From positions 1 to 9,817 of the forward strand of contig CAZIDW010000049.1 of assembly GCA_964538225.1 (NCBI GenBank): 9,817 bases of DNA, written 5' to 3'. The translations under genes and the position numbers were made by a program. The notes beneath the pieces are model-generated. The model had not been told where the DNA came from. It saw only the letters and a list, made by a program, of their open reading frames with translations, and made no database searches. Shown here one piece after another: positions 1-5,365 of this stretch. This stretch comes from JAFGCR01 sp964538225 (lineage in GTDB: Bacteria > Patescibacteriota > Gracilibacteria > UM-FILTER-43-11). Numbering within the stretch: position 1 is the stretch's first letter; each line of letters starts with the position of its first letter.

Positions 1-30
1 TGAAAATTGAAAATTGAAAATTGAAAATTA
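1..30. repeat. (GAAAATT)x4 heptamer array at the ssb stop codon
   Basis: Four perfect tandem copies of the 7-bp unit GAAAATT occupy 2-29, preceded by T and followed by A. On the minus strand this reads as TAA plus AATTTTC units. The ssb stop codon (28-30) is therefore made of one gene-derived T and the first two bases of the repeat. The array begins at the window edge and may be longer. An array with the same unit, copy number and phase occurs at the rpoB stop codon (610-637). The function is unknown. It is not a hairpin and not a CRISPR, since there are no spacers. Confidence 0.9.
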
Positions 31-474
31 TTTTCCCGCTGAATCATCTCCGGACAGACCTGTTTCCATATCGGACAAAGGGTCATACGATTCATTATCA
101 TCAGCTCCCGGAATATAATCACCCTTATCATCTTGTTCCTGCGGCCTTTTTTCAAGCATGATCATGTCGTAGATCACCACTTCGGTCTTGAAGATCTTAA
201 CGCCTTCGGGGGAATCCCAGGAACGGGTCTTTAAATAGCCTTCCGCGTAGACCAATTTGCCTTTTTTAAGGTATTGTCCGCAGATCTCAGCCAATTTACC
301 CCAAGCGACCAGATTATGGTATTCCGCCAGTGACTGTTTTTCACCTTTGCTGGTGACCCATTCGCGGTTCGTGGCCACGCCGAATGTGACAATGGACTGG
401 CCGTTGGCAATTTGCTTCAGTTCGGGATCCCGCGTGACATTGCCGATCAGAAATACTTTATTGATACTTCTCAT
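28..474 (-). CDS. ssb: Single-stranded DNA-binding protein (SSB), tail lacks the usual DIPF tip
   Basis: Binds and protects single-stranded DNA during replication, recombination and repair in the cytoplasm, usually as a homotetramer. The 148-residue protein begins with the classic SSB N-terminus (MRSINKVFLIGNVTRDPELK). The OB fold runs to about residue 108 and includes FGVATNREW, YHNLVAWGKLAE and the LKKGKLVYAEGYLKTRSW strand region. An acidic, disordered tail follows from about 110. Bacterial SSBs normally end in a conserved acidic tip finishing Asp-Ile-Pro-Phe, which docks partner proteins. Here the protein ends LSGDDSAGK, with no Ile-Pro-Phe, and the stop codon sits on the heptamer array. 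Neither other frame restores the tip. The start is ATG at 474, and no Shine-Dalgarno is visible upstream. The gene lies 161 nt downstream of rpoB on the same strand, so it could be co-transcribed with it. Family assignment is secure; the meaning of the missing tip is inference. Confidence 0.96.
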   Translation of the reverse strand: MRSINKVFLIGNVTRDPELKQIANGQSIVTFGVATNREWVTSKGEKQSLAEYHNLVAWGKLAEICGQYLKKGKLVYAEGYLKTRSWDSPEGVKIFKTEVVIYDMIMLEKRPQEQDDKGDYIPGADDNESYDPLSDMETGLSGDDSAGK

Positions 475-609
475 AAACTAAAAATAAAAATTAAACTGTG
501 ATTAAACGATTTATATGATGGGCCATGATGGATTACTATGATTCTGATCGCTGATTAAATGATTAGCGTAATCAGAGGTCAAAATTGAGAATTAAGAAAA
601 ATGTTAAAT
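475..609. other. rpoB-ssb spacer with short direct and inverted repeats
   Basis: This AT-rich spacer has no gene. It contains an imperfect direct repeat, TGATTAAACGATT at 499-511 and TGATTAAATGATT at 552-564 (12 of 13 matching). It also contains a perfect inverted repeat, TGATTA (560-565), GCG, TAATCA (569-574). In transcripts from rpoB this could form a short 6-bp hairpin, but no uridine run follows, so a terminator is not supported. Positions 581-595 hold a degraded copy of the GAAAATT array (AAAATTGAGAATTA). No convincing promoter for ssb was found here. Confidence 0.5.
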
Positions 610-638
610 GAAAATTGAAAATTGAAAATTGAAAATTA
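609..638. repeat. (GAAAATT)x4 heptamer array at the rpoB stop codon
   Basis: Four perfect tandem copies of GAAAATT lie at 610-616, 617-623, 624-630 and 631-637, flanked by T609 and A638. The rpoB stop codon (complement of 636-638) takes its last two bases from the repeat, as at ssb. The sequence on the gene side is also alike: both genes end in a GG(G/A)AAA-type run encoding Gly-Lys before TAA. A degraded copy lies about 15-30 bp farther out. Two unrelated proteins therefore end in the same junction, which suggests propagation of the repeat or gene-end recombination between copies. Confidence 0.92.
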
Positions 639-3600
639 TTTCCCCTTCTTCTTATTTAATTTTTTCTCTTCTTTCTCCAGGGTTTTTTCTTCGTGCTGGA
701 TCTCTTTTTGGGTAATCTGGCCTTCCGGCCCCTGCTCTTCAGTCAGCGCCTCTTCCATTTCTTCCACTGCGTCATGTTCACCCAGGTTTTCGCCTTCCAT
801 TTCAGATTCAACCTTATCCTTGGATTCTTTTCCTCCATCAAGTTCTTTGATCTTGTCATCAGAATCAATGCCCTGGACTTCTTCGTTCTTAATTATGTCC
901 TCTAATTCCACCTCTTCCATCACCTCTTCCCCTTCGATTTTAGTGAGAGAAACATCCAGACACAGGCTCTTCAGTTCTTTGACCAGAACATTAAAGCTTT
1001 CCGGCACACTGGGGGTACGGATGGATTCACCTTTAACAATAGATTCATAAGCGCGGGCGCGCCCGATGACGTCATCGGATTTGATGGTCAGCATCTCCTG
1101 CAGGGTGTGGGCAGCTCCGTACGCTTCCAGGGCCCACACTTCCATTTCCCCAAAACGCTGGCCGCCATGCTGGGCCTTGCCGCCCAGAGGCTGTTGGGTA
1201 ACCAATGAATACGGCCCCACGCTACGGGCATGCAGTTTGTCTTCGACCAAATGCAGTAGTTTAAGCATGTAGACTTTTCCCACCGTGGTCTGGTAATAAA
1301 AGGGTTCACCGGTCCGGCCGTCGTACAGCTGGATCTTGCCGTCTTCAGGCAGGTCAGCGTCTTTCATGAGCTGCTCCAGTGTATCCATAGTCAGACCGTT
1401 CAGCGCCGGTGTAGCCACATGGATGCCGAGCTTATCCGCGGCCCAGCCCAGATGTGTTTCTAATATCTGGCCGATATTCATACGGCTGGAAACGCCCAGC
1501 GGATTCAGGATGATGTCGACCGGCGTGCCGTCCGGCAAAAAGGGCATGTCTTCCTGGGGGACGATGTAAGAGATGACCCCCTTATTCCCATGGCGGCCAG
1601 CCATTTTATCCCCCACCTGGATCTTGCGGGTCTGCGCCACATATACCTTGATCTGGCGGATGACGCCGGTAGGCAGTTCATCGCCCTGCTGGCGGTTAAA
1701 GATCTGCACATCCACCACTTTGCCGCCTTCTCCGCCCGGCAGGCGAAGGGAGGTATCTTTCACGTCTTTGGCTTTATCGCCGAAAATCGCCTGAAGCAAA
1801 CGTTCCTCGGCCGTGAGTTCGGTTTCGCCCTTGGGAGTGATCTTGCCGACCAGGATATCGCCTTCGCGGACGGTGGCGCCGATACAGACAATGCCGTCCA
1901 CATCCAGGTCTTTTAATCGGATTTCGCCGACATTGGGGATATCCCGGGTAATGATTTCAGGGCCTAATTTAGTGTCGCGCACATCCACAGTAAACACTTC
2001 GATATGCACCGAATCATACCAGCCTTCTTTGGCCACGCGGTCGGAAATGATCACCGCGTCTTCATAGTTGTATCCGCCCCAGGCCATGTAAGCGACCAGC
2101 AGGTTCTGGCCCAAAGCCAGCTCCCCGCCGTCCACCGCGGCCCCATTGATGAGGGTGTCGCCCTTTGTCACTTTCTGCCCTTTAATCACCGCCGGGCGCA
2201 TATGGATGGCCGTGGCCTGATTGGAGCGCATATAATTCAGGATCGGATAGGTCTCTTTTTTCCCGTCATCATATCTGACTACGATCTGAGACGCGTCGCT
2301 TTCTTTGACCACGCCTTTCATACGGGCGACGATTGCCTGTCCGGAACTTTCAGCGGTTAAGGCTTCCATACCGGTGCCGACGAATGGCCGGTTCGGACGG
2401 ATCAGAGAAACCGCCTGGCGCTGCATATTGGATCCCATAGAGGCGCGCGTGTTGTCATCGTGTTCCAGGAAGGGGATGAGGGAAGTGGTAACTGAAATGA
2501 TCTGCTTGGGGGCGATATCGATATGTGTCATATCCCGGACATGGACCAGCGCCGGCTCTCCGCTCCGCCGCGCGGCCACACGGGTATTTAGAAACTGGCT
2601 TTTGTCGTCGATCTCGGCATTCGCTTCGGCGATGATGAAATATTTTTCAGAATCCGCGTCATAATACTGGATGTTATCCCCTACATACGCCCGAACCTTC
2701 ACCAGACTGCGGGGACGCTCCTGGATCTTGACTTTAATCAGTTTCTTTTCATTGACGATAATACGGGCTTTCACCTCATCGATGACCTCGCCTTTTAAAA
2801 CAAGAGTCTTACGGCCGATTTTGATATCCTGAGCCGCCATCTGGCCGACCAGGGGGCGGACCAGCGACGCGTCGATCTCATAAGGAGGCGGTGTTTTGAT
2901 GTTCTTTTTAATCTTAGCCACTTTAGAAGCCTGTTCTTTGGTAAGCGTATCTTCCACATTGGCAACAATCTTGCGGCCGTCTTTTATTTCTTCATCGATG
3001 ATCCGGCCGACCAGGTTATCCACCTTAGGTTCCGCATAATGTTCAACAGAACGGTAAGGTGTTTCAATAAAACCATATTCATTCACCCGCGCGTAGCTGG
3101 CCAAATGGATGACCAGGCCGATGTTCGGGCCTTCCGGCGTGGCAATCGGGCAGAGGCGGCCATAGTGAGAAGTATGCACATCGCGGACATCAAAGGACGC
3201 GCGTTCACGCGATAAGCCACCGGGGCCCATGGCAGAGATACGGCGCTTGTGGGCCAGTTCCGCCAACGGGTTGGTCTGATCCATGAACTGGGAAAGCTGA
3301 GAGCTGGCAAAAAATTCGCGGAGCGCCGCCGTGATCGGCCGGCAATTGATAAGCTGGGTAGGCGTCACGGTTTCCAGATCCATGACTGTCATGCGGTCTT
3401 TGGCGATGCGGTCGGTACGCATCAGGCCGACGCGGAATTTGTTCTGCACCAACTCACCCACCGAACGGATCCGCCGGTTGCCGAGGTGGTCGATATCATC
3501 TTCATCACCTTCGCCATTATTCAGTTCAATCAGATGTTTGAGGATATGGATAAAATCCTCGACCTGGAAAACACGGTCTTTCATACCGATTCCGCGGTTC

Positions 3601-4478
3601 GTGCCGAAACGTTTGTTGAGCTTATAACGGGCAACCACACCGGTGTCGTACCGTTTAAAATCAAAAAACAACGCGTCGATCAGCTGTTTGGCGTTTTCAG
3701 GCGTAGCCAGGTCGCCGGGGCGAATCTTCCGGTAAATGCTCTGATAAGCGTCCGCCACGGTGTGGGCGCTGTCTTTTTCAAGTGTGTGCTGGATATAATC
3801 GTTATTGATGTCCACATTCACATCGGTAAAAAGTTTGTGAATATCGGAATCTTTCTCATGGCCGAAAATACGCAGCAGCTGGGTGATGTAAATTTTGCGT
3901 TTCCGGTCGATCTTGACGGTGATAACGCCTTTTTTGTCGGTCTCGATCTCCAGCCAAGCGCCCCGCTTGGGGATGATCTTAGCGTTGAAAAACTGGGGGG
4001 TGGCGGGATTGCGGGAATAAAAGACACCGGGACTGCGGACGATCTGGTTAACCACCACGCGTTCGATCCCGTTGACGATAAAGGTACCCCGTTCAGTCAT
4101 CAGGGGAACAGAGCCTAAAAAGACATCCTGCTCCTTGATCTCTCCGCTTTCTTTGTTGATGAGCTGGACATGAGCTTTCAACGGGGCTTCATAAGAAAGG
4201 TTTTTCCGTTTCGCGGTTATGGCGTCGTACTTGGGTTTATCCAGCGTATGGTTCAGAAAATGAAGTTCCATTTTTTTACCGGAAAAATCAGCGATAGGAG
4301 AGACTTCTTTTAAAAGCTCATGCAGCCCGTCGCTCAAAAACCATTGGTATGAATTCAATTGGACTTCGATCAGCGGAGGAAGGCGGAACGTGTCCTGGGT
4401 TTCGTTAAAATAATAACGCCCATTGACCACTTTGGTGGGTTTAGCAGTCAACTTAAGGGCAGTGCTTTGTTTAGCCAT
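636..4478 (-). CDS. rpoB: DNA-directed RNA polymerase subunit beta
   Basis: Beta subunit of the core RNA polymerase; with beta-prime it forms the active-site cleft for RNA synthesis. Numbering from ATG at 4478 gives 1280 residues. The rifampicin-region motif SSQLSQFMDQTNPLAE ends near residue 405 and KRRISAMGPGGLSRER follows. Then come HYGRLCPIATPEGPNIGL, MGSNMQRQAV, AWGGYNYEDAVIIS and GDKMAGRHGNKG, with active-site lysines K958 and K966 (E. coli K1065 and K1073). FLPDGTPVDIILNPLGV and the C-terminal GQRFGEMEVWALEAYGA clamp motif are also present. Two additions stand out: about 128 residues (477-604) where E. coli has about 12, and a 104-residue acidic/lysine-rich extension after CLDV. An in-frame TTG at 4496 would add six residues; I prefer ATG because MAKQ is a normal RpoB beginning. 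No Shine-Dalgarno is visible for either. A sigma70-like promoter lies at 4701-4728. rpoC does not follow directly; ssb does. Confidence 0.98.
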   Translation of the reverse strand: MAKQSTALKLTAKPTKVVNGRYYFNETQDTFRLPPLIEVQLNSYQWFLSDGLHELLKEVSPIADFSGKKMELHFLNHTLDKPKYDAITAKRKNLSYEAPLKAHVQLINKESGEIKEQDVFLGSVPLMTERGTFIVNGIERVVVNQIVRSPGVFYSRNPATPQFFNAKIIPKRGAWLEIETDKKGVITVKIDRKRKIYITQLLRIFGHEKDSDIHKLFTDVNVDINNDYIQHTLEKDSAHTVADAYQSIYRKIRPGDLATPENAKQLIDALFFDFKRYDTGVVARYKLNKRFGTNRGIGMKDRVFQVEDFIHILKHLIELNNGEGDEDDIDHLGNRRIRSVGELVQNKFRVGLMRTDRIAKDRMTVMDLETVTPTQLINCRPITAALREFFASSQLSQFMDQTNPLAELAHKRRISAMGPGGLSRERASFDVRDVHTSHYGRLCPIATPEGPNIGLVIHLASYARVNEYGFIETPYRSVEHYAEPKVDNLVGRIIDEEIKDGRKIVANVEDTLTKEQASKVAKIKKNIKTPPPYEIDASLVRPLVGQMAAQDIKIGRKTLVLKGEVIDEVKARIIVNEKKLIKVKIQERPRSLVKVRAYVGDNIQYYDADSEKYFIIAEANAEIDDKSQFLNTRVAARRSGEPALVHVRDMTHIDIAPKQIISVTTSLIPFLEHDDNTRASMGSNMQRQAVSLIRPNRPFVGTGMEALTAESSGQAIVARMKGVVKESDASQIVVRYDDGKKETYPILNYMRSNQATAIHMRPAVIKGQKVTKGDTLINGAAVDGGELALGQNLLVAYMAWGGYNYEDAVIISDRVAKEGWYDSVHIEVFTVDVRDTKLGPEIITRDIPNVGEIRLKDLDVDGIVCIGATVREGDILVGKITPKGETELTAEERLLQAIFGDKAKDVKDTSLRLPGGEGGKVVDVQIFNRQQGDELPTGVIRQIKVYVAQTRKIQVGDKMAGRHGNKGVISYIVPQEDMPFLPDGTPVDIILNPLGVSSRMNIGQILETHLGWAADKLGIHVATPALNGLTMDTLEQLMKDADLPEDGKIQLYDGRTGEPFYYQTTVGKVYMLKLLHLVEDKLHARSVGPYSLVTQQPLGGKAQHGGQRFGEMEVWALEAYGAAHTLQEMLTIKSDDVIGRARAYESIVKGESIRTPSVPESFNVLVKELKSLCLDVSLTKIEGEEVMEEVELEDIIKNEEVQGIDSDDKIKELDGGKESKDKVESEMEGENLGEHDAVEEMEEALTEEQGPEGQITQKEIQHEEKTLEKEEKKLNKKKGK

Positions 4479-4694
4479 AGGATTAAAAGAAAACAAAAAT
4501 TAAAAAATGGGCTGTTTGGGGATTTCCAAAATAAATAAAAAGAATCGGCTGAATGCTCTGAAAGCCAATTCTGTAAAATGATTTAAAATATGATTTTGGG
4601 CACCCTCATAAACAATTGAGTAAAGTGGCTTGCTGATAACAAAATTGTGCGCAAGTGCCTTCGATCTCAACTCACTCGGGGGGACACTGATAGC
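4479..4694 (-). promoter_or_regulatory. Long 5' leader of rpoB
   Basis: If transcription starts about 7 nt after the TATAAT box, the rpoB message has an untranslated leader of roughly 215 nt. It contains the terminator-like hairpin at 4529-4572 and a C-rich run near its 5' end (CCCCCC, complement of 4678-4683). I do not recognise a known riboswitch or ribosomal-protein leader. A TTG-started 65-codon frame (4697-4500) covers it but shows no family or ribosome-binding site. The leader length depends on the predicted start site. Confidence 0.4.
4529..4572 (-). terminator. Terminator-like hairpin in the rpoB leader (possible attenuator)
   Basis: Read on the minus strand, AGAATTGGCT (4572-4563) pairs with AGCCGATTCT (4550-4541) to give a 10-bp stem with one G-U wobble and a 12-nt loop. 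It is followed at once by a T-rich run (TTTTATTTATTTT, 4540-4528). This is the form of a Rho-independent terminator. It lies between the rpoB promoter and the rpoB start with no upstream gene on this strand to end, so premature termination or attenuation of rpoB is the likely role. The stem is only moderately GC-rich, so efficiency may be partial. Confidence 0.5.
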
Positions 4695-4700
4695 CAAGCC

Positions 4701-4728
4701 ATTATAGACAACATGACAATGAAGTCAA
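4701..4728 (-). promoter_or_regulatory. Sigma70-type promoter for rpoB
   Basis: On the minus strand TTGACT (complement of 4723-4728) lies 16 bp before a perfect TATAAT (complement of 4701-4706), a near-consensus housekeeping promoter. It points toward rpoB, with a predicted start near 4694. It is back-to-back with the rightward promoter at 4748-4775; the two -35 boxes are only 19 bp apart, so RNA polymerases could interfere and a shared regulator could act on both. Confidence 0.65.
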
Positions 4729-4747
4729 ATCGGAGGGGAAAATTAAA

Positions 4748-4775
4748 TAGACAAGAAAAGAAATTATTTTATAAT
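4748..4775 (+). promoter_or_regulatory. Sigma70-type promoter for the small gene pair
   Basis: TAGACA (4748-4753, five of six consensus bases) is followed after 16 bp by a perfect TATAAT (4770-4775). The predicted start is near 4782, giving a leader of about 160 nt before the ATG at 4944. The spacer between the boxes coincides with one arm of a 14-bp inverted repeat (4753-4766), so a DNA-binding protein at that repeat would cover the promoter. A second TATAAT (4812-4817) lacks a good -35 partner. Confidence 0.55.
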
Positions 4776-4805
4776 ATTTTCTTTTCTTTAGTAATTTCTT
4801 TTCTT
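4753..4805. repeat. Perfect 14-bp inverted repeat around the rightward promoter
   Basis: AAGAAAAGAAATTA (4753-4766) and its exact reverse complement TAATTTCTTTTCTT (4792-4805) are separated by 25 bp that include the -10 box and the predicted start site. Each arm is purine-rich on one strand. The arrangement could be an operator, a cruciform site or a remnant of a small element; the sequence alone does not decide. Confidence 0.6.
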
Positions 4806-4824
4806 ACCCCTTATAATCTGACCC

Positions 4825-4870
4825 CCCAACCCTTTTTTGTTCCCCTTATTAGGGGAATTAAGGGGTTGGG
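4825..4870. repeat. Nested GC-rich palindrome in an AT-rich leader
   Basis: The outer arms CCCAACCC (4825-4832) and GGGTTGGG (4863-4870) enclose an inner hairpin CCCC (4842-4845), TTATTA, GGGG (4852-4855). The inner left side of the outer stem is T-rich and the right side A-rich, so pairing may extend. No U-run follows on either strand, so it is not a plain intrinsic terminator. The form recalls the CCCC/GGGG palindromic interspersed repeats seen in many environmental bacteria. That resemblance is from memory and unverified. In the transcript it would form a leader hairpin before the small gene pair. Confidence 0.55.
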
Positions 4871-4943
4871 CCCCACGCGCACATACTCACTTTTATTCCA
4901 TCCTGGTGAAACAAAACAATTTTAAATACTGACAAAACTGACA

Positions 4944-5225
4944 ATGATAAAAGAAGAAATATTTGACCCGGAGGGGTTGCAGGAATTAAAAATGACCGAC
5001 TCGATTAAATATGTCCGGTCAATTGTAGAACGTACAATAGACGAGAAAATGAAAATATTTATAGAGCCACCCAAGGATATTATAAATGCAATCAGAACCG
5101 GCTTATTTCAAATAATGAATACCATATATGCTAGGTCAAATGACGGTATCTTGGCCGACATGAATTTTGTAAATATGGTAGCAGGAGCAATCTCAGATAT
5201 AGACGAATTTAAAAATGGACTTTGA
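4944..5225 (+). CDS. Small protein of unknown function, first of an overlapping pair
   Basis: I do not recognise this 93-residue protein. It is charged, has no signal peptide or membrane segment, and looks mostly helical (SIKYVRSIVERTIDEKMKIF, then AIRTGLFQIMNTIYARS), so it is probably cytosolic. The ATG at 4944 has no Shine-Dalgarno. An internal in-frame ATG at 4992 has AGGA seven bases upstream (4981-4984), so a 77-residue form beginning MTDSIKYV is a serious alternative. The gene has its own predicted promoter (4748-4775) and a structured leader. Its 3' end overlaps the next ORF by 11 nt, which points to translational coupling and a joint function, perhaps a two-protein complex. A toxin-antitoxin or regulator pair is possible but no motif supports it. 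That it is a real gene is likely rather than certain. Confidence 0.6.
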   Translation: MIKEEIFDPEGLQELKMTDSIKYVRSIVERTIDEKMKIFIEPPKDIINAIRTGLFQIMNTIYARSNDGILADMNFVNMVAGAISDIDEFKNGL

Positions 5226-5337
5226 TGATTTCTACAAGCAAACAGCCCGCACCATAAAGACGATGGCATCCGAAACGCGTGAAATGCGTACGCAGTTTGA
5301 AGAATTTTTGAGGGAATTAATGATGCCAATTAATTAA
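5215..5337 (+). CDS. 40-residue ORF overlapping the preceding small gene
   Basis: ATG at 5215 lies inside the end of the preceding gene (11-nt overlap, different frame) and the ORF runs to TAA at 5335-5337. The product (MDFDDFYKQTARTIKTMASE and onward) is 40 residues, highly charged and predicted as one amphipathic helix or coiled coil, with spaced Phe, Met and Leu and no membrane segment. There is no separate ribosome-binding site, so translation would depend on ribosomes finishing the first gene. The reading frame ends 28 nt before the convergent pbpC stop, filling the gap neatly. The short length leaves chance occurrence possible. The overlap and regular helix pattern are the support. Confidence 0.45.
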   Translation: MDFDDFYKQTARTIKTMASETREMRTQFEEFLRELMMPIN

Positions 5338-5365
5338 GACATCGGAATTTCGTTTTGCGGAATAT

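Noticed and set aside
1..30. Replication-origin iterons or CRISPR
   Set aside because: 7-bp AT-rich units without spacers, DnaA boxes or nearby replication initiator; the second copy at rpoB shows it is tied to gene ends.
1..60. Frameshift hiding the SSB DIPF tip
   Set aside because: Reading the tail in the two other frames gives no acidic Ile-Pro-Phe ending; one frame stops at once and the other runs into the repeat.
3249..4118. 289-codon plus-strand ORF antisense to rpoB
   Set aside because: It lies wholly inside rpoB, whose family is certain; the product shows no domain and its frame is kept open by rpoB codon usage.
4500..4697. 65-codon minus-strand ORF in the rpoB leader
   Set aside because: It needs a TTG start next to the predicted transcription start, has no ribosome-binding site, covers the hairpin and matches no family. 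A leader peptide cannot be excluded but is not supported.
4825..4880. Intrinsic terminator
   Set aside because: The hairpin is stable but no T-run follows on either strand (CCCCACGCG on plus, GGGTCAG on minus).
4944..5337. Named toxin-antitoxin system
   Set aside because: Layout is suggestive, but no toxin or antitoxin motif is visible in either protein, so no such call is made.
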